Part shown: in pieces, positions 16,488 to 25,193 of the stretch
How the letters are laid out: each line of letters starts with the position of its first letter
How positions within the stretch are numbered: position 1 is the stretch's first letter
DNA from: Nocardioides malaquae
GTDB lineage: Bacteria > Actinomycetota > Actinomycetes > Propionibacteriales > Nocardioidaceae
Length of the DNA: 64,000 nt
NCBI RefSeq assembly: GCF_015070385.1
Contig: NZ_JADCSA010000007.1
Span: forward strand, 62,001-126,000
Direction: 5' to 3'
Made by a program: the position numbers and the translations under genes
The notes under the pieces: model-generated
What the model was told of the DNA's origin: nothing
What the model saw: only the letters and a program-made list of their open reading frames with translations
The model's database searches: none

Positions 16488-17555
16488 TCACGACCGCGAC
16501 GCCCGGGCCCGGCCGATGCGGTGACGGATCCGTCGCCCCAGGGCCGAGAGGCCGTCGGGCTCGACGATGAGGACGAGGATGATCGCTGCGCCGAAGACGT
16601 AGGTCGCTGCTGCGGCCGGCGTCAGCCCCGTGACCGCCCCCTCGGGGGCCAGGAAGGGCAGTGCGTCCCCGTAACGGCGGAGGAACTCGGGCAGGAGCAC
16701 GAAGAGCGCGCTGCCCACCACGGCACCCACCACCACGGCGGAGGCTCCGCCGAGGATCGCCATCATCAGGATGTTCATGGCCAGGATGAGCGAGAAGCTC
16801 TCCTTCACCAGGACACCCGCGACGAGACCGATCAGGATGCCGCTGATGCCGGCGAAGAGGGAGGAGAAGAAGAACGCCTGGGCCTTGTAGCGCCGCACGT
16901 TGATCCCCAGGCCGCGGGCCAGGTGCTCGCCGTCGCGGATCGCCTCGAGGGCGAGTCCCACCCGACTGCGTGAGACCAGGGCGGCAAAGGCGAAGCAGAT
17001 CGCCGCCACACCGGCCACGAAGTACCAGATGTCGGCCTGCTCGTAGAGCTCGTACTCGCCGAACCGGATGTTCTCCACGACCCGACCGGCGGTTCCACCG
17101 GTGACCCGCTCGGCCATGCCGAAGAGGTGCGCCCCGAGGAAGACCAGGCCCAGGGTGGCGGCCGCCAACGACAGACCCCCGAGACGGGAGGTGAGCGGGC
17201 TGAAGGCGAGGCCCACCACGCCGACCAGCAGGGCCGACAGCACGAAGGCGAGCAGGGGGTCGAGCTCGAGGCCGTCGGTCCGAGCCGTGCTGGGGCCGGC
17301 GAGGTAGGCGTACGAGAAGCCGCCCAGGCCCATGAAGAAGGCGTGGCCCAGGGAGAGCTGACCGGCCGAGTAGAGAAGGTTGAACCCGACGACTCCCACG
17401 GCGTAGGCAGCCAGGTTCATGAGTGCGGGCAGCCAGGTGCCAGCGACCGACGGCGCGAGGATGACCAGGATCGCGGCCACCACGAGTCCGGCGCCCTTGA
17501 GCGCGTTGAGGGTGCGGGTGCGGGTGTGGGCGTGGGCGTGGGTGGCTTCAGACAC
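16488..17555 (-). CDS. Branched-chain-type ABC transporter permease (LivM-like)
   Basis: A 355-residue permease with about 9-10 transmembrane helices. It carries the LivM signature GHAFFMGLGGFSYAYL and the coupling-helix region ALEAIRDGEHLARGLGINVRRYKAQAF (quoted in part: EAIRDGEHLARGLGIN) that docks on the ATPase. The N-terminus is odd: a His/Thr/Arg run HAHAHTRTRT encoded by hexanucleotide repeats near 17511-17545. GTG at 17555 overlaps the livH stop by 8 bp, so the two permease subunits are translationally coupled. Confidence 0.91.
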   Translation of the reverse strand: MSEATHAHAHTRTRTLNALKGAGLVVAAILVILAPSVAGTWLPALMNLAAYAVGVVGFNLLYSAGQLSLGHAFFMGLGGFSYAYLAGPSTARTDGLELDPLLAFVLSALLVGVVGLAFSPLTSRLGGLSLAAATLGLVFLGAHLFGMAERVTGGTAGRVVENIRFGEYELYEQADIWYFVAGVAAICFAFAALVSRSRVGLALEAIRDGEHLARGLGINVRRYKAQAFFFSSLFAGISGILIGLVAGVLVKESFSLILAMNILMMAILGGASAVVVGAVVGSALFVLLPEFLRRYGDALPFLAPEGAVTGLTPAAAATYVFGAAIILVLIVEPDGLSALGRRIRHRIGRARASRS

Positions 17556-18435
17556 GATTGACCTCCTGGGTCCCGAAGAGTCCAGCCGGGCGGAACCACA
17601 GCACGGCCACCATCAGCACGTAGGTGAGCACCTCGTGGAAGCCGGCGCCGAGGAACTCGAGCTGCGCCTGGTAGCCCTGGGCGAACATCTCCGCGGTGCC
17701 GATGAGCAGGCCGCCCACGATGGCGCCGTGCGTGGAGTCGAGACCCCCGATCACCGCCGCCGGGAAGGCACGCAGGGCGACGGCGGCCAGGTCGACGTTG
17801 ACGCCGGCCGAGGGGAAGGTCGCGAGGAAGACACCGGCGATGACGGCCAGCACCCCGGCCAGCAGCCAGGCGACCACGGACAGCCGGTTGAGCCGGATGC
17901 CCATGAGCGGAGCGACGTCACGGCGCTCGGTGGCGGCCCGGAAGGCCACGCCCCACGAGGAGCGCTTGAACCACACGAAGAAGAGCGCCACCACGACCAG
18001 CGAGACGACGAGGGCCACCAGGCGGCTCAGTGGGATGTCGACGGCTCCCAGGGAGACCATCTGCGAGCCCCACGGATCCCCGACCGTGCGGATCTGCGTG
18101 TTGATCTCGCCGCGGGCGAAGGTCATCAGCACGACGTCCAGGCCGATCGTCATCACGGTGATCGCCAGCGCGGAGCGGCCTGCCATCGACCGCACCAGCA
18201 CGCGCTCGACCAACAGGTTGAGGGCGACTGCTGCCGCGACTCCCGCCACGAGGGCCAGGAGGAAGTTGACGTGGGCCAGGCGCGTCACCACGTAGGCCCC
18301 CAGGAGCAGCACTGCTCCGTGGGAGAAGTTCAGGATCCCGGTCGCCTTGAAGACGATCACGAATCCCAACGCGATGAGTCCGTAGAGGGCCCCTTGCGAC
18401 AAACCGCTGATCAGCAACTGGAGGAACTCAGCCAC
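17548..18435 (-). CDS. Branched-chain-type ABC transporter permease (LivH-like)
   Basis: A 295-residue permease with about 8 transmembrane helices. The N-terminus LSQGALYGLIALGFVIVFKA and NFSHGAVLLLGAY are characteristic of LivH, as is the coupling segment RAATERRDVAPLMGI. It is the first gene of the liv operon, with GTG at 18435 and a weak ribosome-binding site. Its promoter region (18436-18691) is shared with the divergent acyl-CoA dehydrogenase and contains four operator-like palindromes, implying tight joint control of import and oxidation. Confidence 0.91.
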   Translation of the reverse strand: MAEFLQLLISGLSQGALYGLIALGFVIVFKATGILNFSHGAVLLLGAYVVTRLAHVNFLLALVAGVAAAVALNLLVERVLVRSMAGRSALAITVMTIGLDVVLMTFARGEINTQIRTVGDPWGSQMVSLGAVDIPLSRLVALVVSLVVVALFFVWFKRSSWGVAFRAATERRDVAPLMGIRLNRLSVVAWLLAGVLAVIAGVFLATFPSAGVNVDLAAVALRAFPAAVIGGLDSTHGAIVGGLLIGTAEMFAQGYQAQLEFLGAGFHEVLTYVLMVAVLWFRPAGLFGTQEVNRV

Positions 18436-18543
18436 TCAGCTCACATCCTCGGGGGGTAGGGGTACCGGCCTCGGGGCCGGGAAGCGGGGGGGGACGCCTG
18501 CCCGGGCTGGCCGGGTGAGACGCAAGACACACTCTTGCCCGAA

Positions 18544-18561
18544 CTTGACGCGGGCGTCAAG
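18544..18561. promoter_or_regulatory. CTTGA-N8-TCAAG operator-like palindrome (liv side)
   Basis: An 18-bp palindrome, CTTGAC-GCGGGC-GTCAAG, shares its five outer bases on each side with the site at 9116-9133 in front of the ligase operon. It lies about 110 bp upstream of livH, just outside the triple TCAAC-N6-GTTGA array, so the liv promoter may answer to two regulators. Confidence 0.6.
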
Positions 18562-18567
18562 AGTTTT

Positions 18568-18650
18568 TCAACACTTATGTTGAAAGAATCAACGCTTCCG
18601 TTGAATCTGTCAACGATTCCGTTGATCTACTGACGAGTTGGGCCTAGCCT
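18568..18650. promoter_or_regulatory. Triple TCAAC-N6-GTTGA operator array with divergent promoters
   Basis: Three perfect 16-bp palindromes start at 18568, 18589 and 18610, exactly 21 bp (two helical turns) apart. The third overlaps -35 boxes on both strands: TTGATC (18622-18627) with TAGCCT 17 bp on (18645-18650) points to the dehydrogenase, and TTGACA on the minus strand (18613-18608) with GATTCT 17 bp on (18590-18585) points to livH. Regular phasing would place repressor dimers on one DNA face. Confidence 0.78.
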
Positions 18651-18691
18651 GCTGGGGTCAGCCGATGCCGGAACCGTTGGAACGGACAACT

Positions 18692-20554
18692 GTGAGCCAC
18701 TACAAGAGCAACCTGCGTGACATCGAGTTCAACCTCTTCGAGGTCCTGGGCCGCGACGAGGTCCTGGGCCGCGGACCCTTCTCGGACCTGGACGCCGAGA
18801 GCGCGCGCGAGATCCTGCGCGAGGTGGAGCGACTCGCGACCGGCGAGCTGGCGGCCTCCTTCGCCGACAGCGACCGCACTCCCCCGGTGTTCGACCCCAG
18901 CACCCACACCGCCCCGGTGCCCGAGTCCTTCGCGGCGAGCTACCGGGCGTGGATGGACGCCGAGTTCTGGCGGCTGCAGATCCCCGAGGTGCTCGGCGGG
19001 ACCCCGGCGCCCTCGAGCCTCAACTGGGCCCTGGGCGAGATGGTCCTGGGCGCCAACCCCGCGCTGTGGATGTATGCCGTGGGCACCACCTTCAGCAAGC
19101 TCGTGCTGCGCAACGGCAACGAGCGGGACGCCCGCGTCGCCCAGATCATGGTCGAGCGCCAGTGGGCCGCCACCATGGTCCTCACCGAGCCCGACGCCGG
19201 CTCCGACGTGGGCGCCGGCCGCGCCAAGGCCACCCCCAACGAGGACGGCTCCTGGCACGTCACCGGCGTCAAGCGCTTCATCACCTCGGGCGAGCACGAC
19301 ATGAGCGAGAACATCGTGCACCTGGTGCTCGCCCGTCCCGAGGGCGTCGAGGGTGCCGGCGGCCCCGGCACCAAGGGCCTCTCCCTCTTCTGGATGCCCA
19401 AGCACCACTTCGACCACGCGACCGGTGAGCTCACGGGTGAGCGCAACGGGATCTACGCGACTGCCGTCGAGCACAAGATGGGCCTGAAGGCCTCCAACAC
19501 CTGTGAACTCACCTTCGGTGACCCCCAGATCGGCGGCGGCGAGCCCGCTCGGGGCTGGCTCCTGGGCGAGGTCCACGACGGCATCGCGCAGATGTTCGAC
19601 GTCATCGAGTACGCCCGGATGATGGTCGGCACCAAGGCGATCGCGACCCTCTCCACGGGCTACCTCAACGCTCTCGAGTACGCCAGGACCCGCGTCCAGG
19701 GCGCCGACCTCACCCGGCAGTCCGACAAGACCGCCCCGCGCGTCACCATCACCCACCACCCCGACGTGCGCCGCTCGCTGATGACCCAGAAGTCCTTCGC
19801 GGAGGCCATGCGTGCGCTGGTGCTCTACACCGCCTCCTGGCAGGACAGCGTGATGCTCACCGAGCACGCGGGCGAGGTCGACGACCTGGCCGGCGCCGTC
19901 AACGACTTCCTGCTCCCGATCGTCAAGGGCTACGGCTCGGAGCGCTCCTGGGTGCTCCTGGGCACCGAGTCGCTGCAGACCTTCGGCGGCTCCGGCTTCC
20001 TGCAGGAGTACCCGATCGAGCAGTACGTGCGCGACGCCAAGATCGACACCCTCTACGAGGGCACCACCGCCATCCAGGGCCAGGACTTCTTCTTCCGCAA
20101 GATCGTCAAGGACCAGGGCCGCGCCCTGGGCCACCTGACGCGGGAGATCGAGTCCTTCATCGCCTCCTCCGAGGGCGACGAGCGCCTCAAGGTCGAGCGT
20201 GGCCTGCTGGCCACGGCCCTCGAGGACGCCCATGCCGTGGTGCGCCGGATGACCGACGACCTCTCCGCCTCCCGGGAGGAGGCCCGCGCCGTCTACAAGG
20301 TCGGGCTCAACGCCACCCGGTTGCTGATGGTGATGGGTGACGTCCTGTGCGCCTGGCTCCTGCTCCGGCAGGCCGAGGTCGCCCTCGCCGCGCTCGACGC
20401 CGGTGCCACGGGAGCCGACCGCGACTTCTACTCCGGCAAGGTCGCCGCAGCCTCCTTCTTCGCGACCACGATGCTCCCGCGAGTCACCGCGGAGCGCGCC
20501 GTCGCCGAGCGGACGGACCTGGCCATCATGGACCTGCCTGAGGGGGCCTTCTGA
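18692..20554 (+). CDS. Long-form acyl-CoA dehydrogenase (FadE-like)
   Basis: A 620-residue dehydrogenase of the long actinobacterial FadE type, about 230 residues longer than the standard fold because of extra N-terminal and C-terminal helical domains. It starts [18 protein letters not shown], then has [37 protein letters not shown], and [20 protein letters not shown], in which the Glu of YEGT is the expected catalytic base. It would oxidise longer acyl-CoAs at C2-C3 with FAD, passing electrons to ETF. GTG at 18692 (GGA 5 nt upstream) is chosen for its family-like N-terminus; ATG at 18665 would add 9 residues. Translationally coupled to the next SDR. Confidence 0.92.
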   Translation: MSHYKSNLRDIEFNLFEVLGRDEVLGRGPFSDLDAESAREILREVERLATGELAASFADSDRTPPVFDPSTHTAPVPESFAASYRAWMDAEFWRLQIPEVLGGTPAPSSLNWALGEMVLGANPALWMYAVGTTFSKLVLRNGNERDARVAQIMVERQWAATMVLTEPDAGSDVGAGRAKATPNEDGSWHVTGVKRFITSGEHDMSENIVHLVLARPEGVEGAGGPGTKGLSLFWMPKHHFDHATGELTGERNGIYATAVEHKMGLKASNTCELTFGDPQIGGGEPARGWLLGEVHDGIAQMFDVIEYARMMVGTKAIATLSTGYLNALEYARTRVQGADLTRQSDKTAPRVTITHHPDVRRSLMTQKSFAEAMRALVLYTASWQDSVMLTEHAGEVDDLAGAVNDFLLPIVKGYGSERSWVLLGTESLQTFGGSGFLQEYPIEQYVRDAKIDTLYEGTTAIQGQDFFFRKIVKDQGRALGHLTREIESFIASSEGDERLKVERGLLATALEDAHAVVRRMTDDLSASREEARAVYKVGLNATRLLMVMGDVLCAWLLLRQAEVALAALDAGATGADRDFYSGKVAAASFFATTMLPRVTAERAVAERTDLAIMDLPEGAF

Positions 20555-21438
20555 TGGCGTTGCAGGAGCTCCGTGGACGGACCGCGTTGGTCACCGGTGG
20601 CGCCAGGGGGATCGGTCTGGCGCTCACCTCCGCCCTGCGCGCGGAGGGGATGCGCGTGGTGGTCACGGACCAGGACGAGCAGGCCCTCGCCGATGCGGTG
20701 CGGGAGCTGGGCAGCGACGACGTCCTGCCCCGAGTCCTCGACGTCAGTTCCCCCGAGGCGTGGGAGGAGGTCGTCGACGAGGTGTGGCGCCAGGTCGGCC
20801 CCGTCGACCTGCTCGTCAACAACGCGGGCATGGGCGTGGGCGCCGCCCCCGGGACCTCACCGCCGCGGGTGTGGGAGCTGCCCGTGGAGAAGTTTCGGCA
20901 GGTGGTCGACGTCAACCTGGTCGGCACGCTGCTGGGCATGCGGGCGTTGCTCCCCCGGATGATCGCGCGAGGCACCCCTGCGCACGTGGTCAACGTCGCC
21001 AGCATGGCTGGGTTCCTGGCCCCACCGGGTCTCGGGGCGTACGCGGCGTCGAAGTTCGCCGTGGTGGCGCTCTCGGAGGTGGCGGCTGCCGAGCTGCAGG
21101 AGCACGGGATCGGCCTCTCCGTCGTGAGTCCCGGCGGCGTGGCGACCCCCTTCAACGAGTCGGCGCGCCGCTTCGGGAGCTCGCCGCAGCCCACGAGGCC
21201 CACCGACCCGGCGGCGACGGACGCCCGGAAGATGGCCCCGGCCTCGGTTGCTGACCGGGTGGTCCGTGCGATCGTCGCGGGCGACCTCCACGTCTTCAGC
21301 CACCCGGAGTACGCCCCGCTGGTGGCGGAGCGCCAGGCGGCGATCGCCGCCGCGTTCGGCACGTCGGCGGAGCCGGGGTACCGGGACCCGGAGGACCTCC
21401 TGTCCCGCTCCCGGAGCCCGCTGCACCGCCCGGGCTGA
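20554..21438 (+). CDS. SDR family oxidoreductase
   Basis: A 294-residue short-chain dehydrogenase: cofactor loop TGGARGIG (residues 14-21), NNAG (89-92), catalytic Ser150, Tyr163 and Lys167 (YAASK). The C-terminal 70 residues (FNESARRFG... SHPEYAPL) are longer than in FabG-type enzymes and resemble SDRs placed beside acyl-CoA dehydrogenases. It could oxidise a hydroxyacyl-CoA or alcohol intermediate. The ATG shares a base with the dehydrogenase stop (TGATG), so the two proteins are made together. A terminator stem encloses its stop codon. Confidence 0.88.
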   Translation: MALQELRGRTALVTGGARGIGLALTSALRAEGMRVVVTDQDEQALADAVRELGSDDVLPRVLDVSSPEAWEEVVDEVWRQVGPVDLLVNNAGMGVGAAPGTSPPRVWELPVEKFRQVVDVNLVGTLLGMRALLPRMIARGTPAHVVNVASMAGFLAPPGLGAYAASKFAVVALSEVAAAELQEHGIGLSVVSPGGVATPFNESARRFGSSPQPTRPTDPAATDARKMAPASVADRVVRAIVAGDLHVFSHPEYAPLVAERQAAIAAAFGTSAEPGYRDPEDLLSRSRSPLHRPG

Positions 21439-21452
21439 GGGCCCGGGCGGTG
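21424..21452. terminator. Hairpin terminator enclosing the SDR stop codon
   Basis: A 12-bp perfect GC stem (21424-21435 with 21441-21452) has the stop codon TGA in its 5-nt loop. It lies between convergent genes and may act on both strands. Confidence 0.7.
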
Positions 21453-21465
21453 GACGGAGAATCCC

Positions 21466-21969
21466 TCAGGCCGACTGGGGCCGCTGGAACATCGCGTACG
21501 CGGGGTCCTGCTCGCCCAGGGCCCCGCGCAGCCACTCCGGGCCGCACGGCATCCGCGGGTCGCCACCGGCCAGGTGCTCCCAGTCGAGGATCACCAACCG
21601 CTTCGCGATGCGCCACCGGCCGTCGCGGCGCTCGAAGGTGTCTGCGTAGCGCAACCCGGAGAGCACCGGTGCGTCGCCGATGAGCTCGCGTCGGTAGATG
21701 GAGAAGGTCTCGACCCTGGCCGTGTCTCCGTCCACCTCGATGTAGGGGGTCCCCATCAGGTGGTAGGTGCTGACCAGCTTGGCCGCCAGCGCGTGCATGT
21801 AGTCGATCAGTCCGTCGAGCCCACCCTTGTAGCGACCGTGGTCGTCGTAGGCGTCCTCGTGGTAGCACTCGCGGACCGTGTCGAAGTCGCGCCGGTCGAC
21901 GGCGTGCGCGTAGCGGGCGATGACGTTCTGGATCTCGAGCCGGCTGGCCAGCTCGTCGAGGTCGGTCAC
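21466..21969 (-). CDS. SnoaL-like / NTF2-fold protein
   Basis: A 167-residue protein with the NTF2-like pattern of actinobacterial catabolic clusters: EIQNVIARYAHAVDRRDFDTVRECYHEDAYDDHG (quoted in part: ARYAHAVDRRDFD), then VSTYHLMGTPYIEVDGDTA and a RWRIAKRLVILDW strand. Members act as small hydratases, isomerases or dehydratases, with Asp/His/Tyr residues in a cone-shaped pocket; here the Tyr-Ala-His and Asp pairs could serve. It ends the long reverse-strand operon, 21 bp after the TetR gene. GTG at 21969 has GGAG upstream. Confidence 0.8.
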   Translation of the reverse strand: MTDLDELASRLEIQNVIARYAHAVDRRDFDTVRECYHEDAYDDHGRYKGGLDGLIDYMHALAAKLVSTYHLMGTPYIEVDGDTARVETFSIYRRELIGDAPVLSGLRYADTFERRDGRWRIAKRLVILDWEHLAGGDPRMPCGPEWLRGALGEQDPAYAMFQRPQSA

Positions 21970-21990
21970 AGGATCTCCATCTCGGTCGGT

Positions 21991-22713
21991 TCAGTCGGGC
22001 GGAGCGTCGTGCTCCCCCGTGTCGGTCGGGGCGTCGGCCCTCTCGGCCTCCTGGGGCCCCGCCCCGTCCTCAGGACGTCGCTCGACACCCCGCAGGAAGA
22101 CGGTCGCGAACTCCTCGGCGATCTCGGCGGGTTCGAACTGCCCGGGCCGGTACCACCGGTGCGTCCAGTTGATCATTCCCCACATGGCGTGGGCCACGAG
22201 GACAGGATTGAGGTCGGGCCGGAAGGCCCCCTGGGTCACGCCGTCACGGATGAGGTCGAGGAGGGCCTCCTCGAACTCTCGGGTCTGCTTGAGCATCGTC
22301 TGCGCCCAGGGGTCGTCCCGGTCCGAGATCCGGGTCATGTCCTCCTGGATGTAGACGAAGACCTGGGGGTAGTTCTCGTGGAACGAGACCAGGGCGTTGT
22401 GGATGAGGTTGCGGATCCTCTCGCTGGGGCTCAGGTCCGAGCTGCCCAGCCCCCGCACCATCTCCAGATTGCGGCCGGTGACACCGGCCACCGACTCCTG
22501 GAGGATCTCGTTCTTGCTGGGGAAGTAGTAGTAGAGCGAGGCGCGGTCCATGCTCACTGCCTCGGCGATGTCACCCAGGGTGGTGGCGTCGAAGCCCTTC
22601 TCCTTGAAGAGGACGGTGGCTGCGGAGACCACCTGGGCACGCTTCTCGAGGTAGGCGGCGTTGCCCTCCTGCTGCGCCAGTGCTCGACGACGGGCGATGT
22701 TGCTCTGGGACAT
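21991..22713 (-). CDS. TetR family transcriptional regulator
   Basis: A 240-residue TetR protein: after a basic tail, YLEKRAQVVSAATVLFKEKG, GDIAEAVSM, recognition helix DRASLYYYF and SKNEILQES. The ligand domain contains W-x-x-Q-x-M-L and MWGMINWTHRWYRPGQ, as in KstR2-like and fatty-acid-responsive TetRs, and the C-terminus is acidic. ATG at 22713 is preferred because AGGAG precedes it closely; an in-frame GTG 12 bp upstream would overlap that site. It lies between the FadH-like reductase (separated by a terminator stem) and the SnoaL-like gene. Its target is unclear; the ligase promoter at about 29750 is one possibility. Confidence 0.87.
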   Translation of the reverse strand: MSQSNIARRRALAQQEGNAAYLEKRAQVVSAATVLFKEKGFDATTLGDIAEAVSMDRASLYYYFPSKNEILQESVAGVTGRNLEMVRGLGSSDLSPSERIRNLIHNALVSFHENYPQVFVYIQEDMTRISDRDDPWAQTMLKQTREFEEALLDLIRDGVTQGAFRPDLNPVLVAHAMWGMINWTHRWYRPGQFEPAEIAEEFATVFLRGVERRPEDGAGPQEAERADAPTDTGEHDAPPD

Positions 22714-22772
22714 GCTTCTCCTCACGACGGGTGGCGCCGATTCTAGGAGCGGCGGGAGGGGCGGTGCCGGAG

Positions 22773-22814
22773 GTCGGCCCGGGTGCTCCGTGGGGGAGGA
22801 GCACCCGGACCGAC
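22773..22814 (-). terminator. Hairpin terminator after the FadH-like gene
   Basis: Seventeen-nucleotide arms (22773-22789 and 22798-22814) pair with one mismatch around an 8-nt loop, directly after the reductase stop at 22819. It would attenuate readthrough into the TetR and SnoaL-like genes. Confidence 0.7.
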
Positions 22815-22818
22815 AGGA

Positions 22819-24735
22819 TCAGACCAGGCGACCGATGCGCGCGCCCTCGGAGATGGCGTCGATGTGCTCGCCCTTCTCGACGGCGTCGCCCACCACGTAG
22901 GTCCTGGGCACGGCCTGGCGCAGCTCGTCCAGCAGGGCCGCGTCGACCGTGCTGGCTCCGCTCAGGACGAGCAGATCCGCGGGGACCGTCTCCACGCCTT
23001 CCGACCCCACCAGTTCGATCGTGCGCGACGTGATCGCACCGATCCTGGTGTGGGTCCGTTGGTCGACGCCCTTCTCCTTCAGCCGCTCCAGCAGCGTGCC
23101 GCGGACGATGCCGGTCAGCATCGGGGCCACCTTGCGACCGTCCGTGCTGACGACCACCTGGTTGCTGCGTCCCTCGGTGAGGAGGTCGGCGAGCTCGCAG
23201 CTGCGGGTGTCGGCACCGAGCACCACGACGGACGCACCGTCGGGCACCTCTCCGGTCAGGAGGTCGTCGACCTGGGCGACGCTGCCCTGGCTGGTGGTGC
23301 GACAGCCGGACTCCCCCGTCGCCAGGACGACGGCGGTCGGGTCCCGCTCCAGGACCACGGACGCGGTGGCCTCCTCGCCCGTCACCACCTCGACGCCGTG
23401 CTTGGCGAGCTGGGTCGAGTAGAAGTCGACGAGGCGGGTCAGGTCCTTCTTGTGTGGAGCACGGGAGGAGACGACCAGCTGGCCACCCAGCTCCGCGTCG
23501 CGCTCGAGGAGCGTGACCCGGTGACCCCGCTGGGCAGCGACGAGGGCAGCCTCGAGACCGGCCGGCCCTGCCCCCACCACGACGACGTGACCGGGCTCGG
23601 CCACGGGCTCGATGGCGTACTCGCGCTCTCGCCCCAGGGCCGCGTTGGACATGCAGACCAGCGGCTGGTCACGGAGCACGCCCCGGTTGACGCAGTCCAG
23701 CAGGCACGGGCACGGACGTACGTCCTCCGGCTGGCCGTCACGCACCTTCCTCGGCAGGTCGGGGTCGGCCATGAGCGCCCGGCCGATGCAGATGAAGTCG
23801 GCCTCGCCGGCCGCCAGGACATCTTCACCCTGCTCAGGGGTGAGCTTGCCCGCGACCATCACCGGGAAGGAGACGACTTCCTTGATGGCGGCCGCGACGG
23901 GGACCAGGAACTTCGGCGGCGTGTACAGCGTGTGCATGGTCGCCTCGTAGTGCGGGCTCCCGGCCGAGATGCTGATCGCGTCGTAGCCGGCCTCCTCCGC
24001 CAGACGGGCGAAGGCGCGGCTCTCCTCCAGGGTGACACCGTTGGGCGTGTCGAACTCCACGCCGTTGATGCGCAGCCAGACCGGGAAGTCGTCGCCCGTG
24101 AGGCGCTTGGTGGCCTTGACGATGTCCACGAGGATGCGGAAGCGGTTCTCCACGCTGCCGCCGTACTCGTCGGTGCGGAAGTTGGTGAAGCCGGAGAGGA
24201 ACTGGCTCAGCAGGTAGACGTGGGCGCCGTGGATCTCGACACCCTCGAAGCCGGCCCGCTGGGCCCGGTGGGCCGCCTCGGCGAACCCCCGGACGGCGTC
24301 ACGGATGTCGGAGAGCGTCATCTCGATCGGCACCTCGCGCTTGCGCGCGGCCACCGGGGAGGGCCCCATGGGCGCCCGTCCGGTGAGGTCGCGCCGCACC
24401 TCACGCCCGCCGTCACCCAGCTGGATGGCGGCGCGGGCACCGTTGTCCTTGATGACGCCGGCCAGCTCGGTCAGGCCGGGGAGGTAACGGTCGTCGCTGA
24501 TGTCGAAGTAGGTCTTGAACATCTTGCCGCCGGGCAGCGGCATGGAGGCCTCGACGATGACCAGCCCGGCGCCACCCCGGGCCCGAGCGGCGTAGTAGTC
24601 CTTGGCACGCTCGGTGACGAAGCCGTCCTCGCTCCCGTAGCCCATGAGCATCGGGGGCAGCACGACGCGGTTGGGGATCTCCAGCGTCCCGATCCGGCCG
24701 GGCCGGAAGAGGTGGCGCTCGACGTCGCAGGTCAT
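22819..24735 (-). CDS. FMN/FAD/Fe-S oxidoreductase (2,4-dienoyl-CoA reductase FadH-like)
   Basis: A 638-residue enzyme of the old yellow enzyme plus flavoprotein architecture. Residues 1-335 form the FMN barrel with IHGAH (His169, His172) as substrate-binding histidines. Cysteines 342, 344, 348 and 361 form the Fe-S site, but with spacing C-x1-C-x3-C-x12-C instead of the usual C-x2-C-x3-C-x11-C. Residues about 385-638 are the FAD/NAD(P) domain with VVVGAGPAGLEAA. FadH enzymes reduce 2,4-dienoyl-CoA; relatives act on enones, trimethylamine or steroid rings. Its ATG overlaps the DUF35 stop (ATGA), so it belongs to the ligase-dehydrogenase-MaoC-thiolase operon. Confidence 0.88.
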   Translation of the reverse strand: MTCDVERHLFRPGRIGTLEIPNRVVLPPMLMGYGSEDGFVTERAKDYYAARARGGAGLVIVEASMPLPGGKMFKTYFDISDDRYLPGLTELAGVIKDNGARAAIQLGDGGREVRRDLTGRAPMGPSPVAARKREVPIEMTLSDIRDAVRGFAEAAHRAQRAGFEGVEIHGAHVYLLSQFLSGFTNFRTDEYGGSVENRFRILVDIVKATKRLTGDDFPVWLRINGVEFDTPNGVTLEESRAFARLAEEAGYDAISISAGSPHYEATMHTLYTPPKFLVPVAAAIKEVVSFPVMVAGKLTPEQGEDVLAAGEADFICIGRALMADPDLPRKVRDGQPEDVRPCPCLLDCVNRGVLRDQPLVCMSNAALGREREYAIEPVAEPGHVVVVGAGPAGLEAALVAAQRGHRVTLLERDAELGGQLVVSSRAPHKKDLTRLVDFYSTQLAKHGVEVVTGEEATASVVLERDPTAVVLATGESGCRTTSQGSVAQVDDLLTGEVPDGASVVVLGADTRSCELADLLTEGRSNQVVVSTDGRKVAPMLTGIVRGTLLERLKEKGVDQRTHTRIGAITSRTIELVGSEGVETVPADLLVLSGASTVDAALLDELRQAVPRTYVVGDAVEKGEHIDAISEGARIGRLV

Positions 24736-25193
24736 GACTCCTCCCCCGCGCCGCTGCCGACCAGCCGGAACTTGGGCAGCGTGACCTCGTCGGTCACGTC
24801 GTCGAAGACGACCTCGACCGGCATGCCGATCTCGAGCTCGTCAGGGTCGCAGTCGACCATGTTGGAGACGATGTGGGCCCTGCCCGCGTCCTCGAGCTCC
24901 ACGATCACCACGACGATGGGGTACTGGTCGGCCGGCCACGAGAACATCGGGACCGACCGTGGCTCGTAGCCACGCACCACGGTGAAGGTGTGGATCGTGC
25001 CCCGGCCGGAGACCTGGGTCCACTGCGACTCGGTCGAGCGGCAGGCCGGGCACATCAGCTGGGGCGGGAAGCGGAACTTCTTGCAGTCCGAGCACTGCTG
25101 GATGCGCAGCTCGTGCTTCTTCGCGGCGTCGTAGAACTCACGCGCACCGTTGGCGTAGAAGCGCGGGAGCGGGCGGTCGTACTTGGTGGTCAT
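24732..25193 (-). CDS. Zn-ribbon OB-fold protein (DUF35), thiolase partner
   Basis: A 153-residue protein: a zinc ribbon with Cys34, Cys37, Cys48 and Cys51 (C-S-D-C and C-P-A-C), then an OB-fold with GRGTIHTFTVV. DUF35 proteins bind thiolase-like partners and acyl-CoA. In steroid side-chain degradation the DUF35 part of ChsH2 activates the Ltp2 aldolase, which cleaves a 3-hydroxyacyl-CoA by retro-aldol reaction. Here the gene directly follows a thiolase-like gene with TGATG overlap, which fits such a two-subunit enzyme. The start is ATG at 25193. Confidence 0.88.
   Translation of the reverse strand: MTTKYDRPLPRFYANGAREFYDAAKKHELRIQQCSDCKKFRFPPQLMCPACRSTESQWTQVSGRGTIHTFTVVRGYEPRSVPMFSWPADQYPIVVVIVELEDAGRAHIVSNMVDCDPDELEIGMPVEVVFDDVTDEVTLPKFRLVGSGAGEES

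Noticed and set aside
18568-18625. CRISPR-like array because of regularly spaced repeats
   Set aside because: Units are 16-bp palindromes with 5-bp gaps in a promoter, with no spacers and no cas genes.
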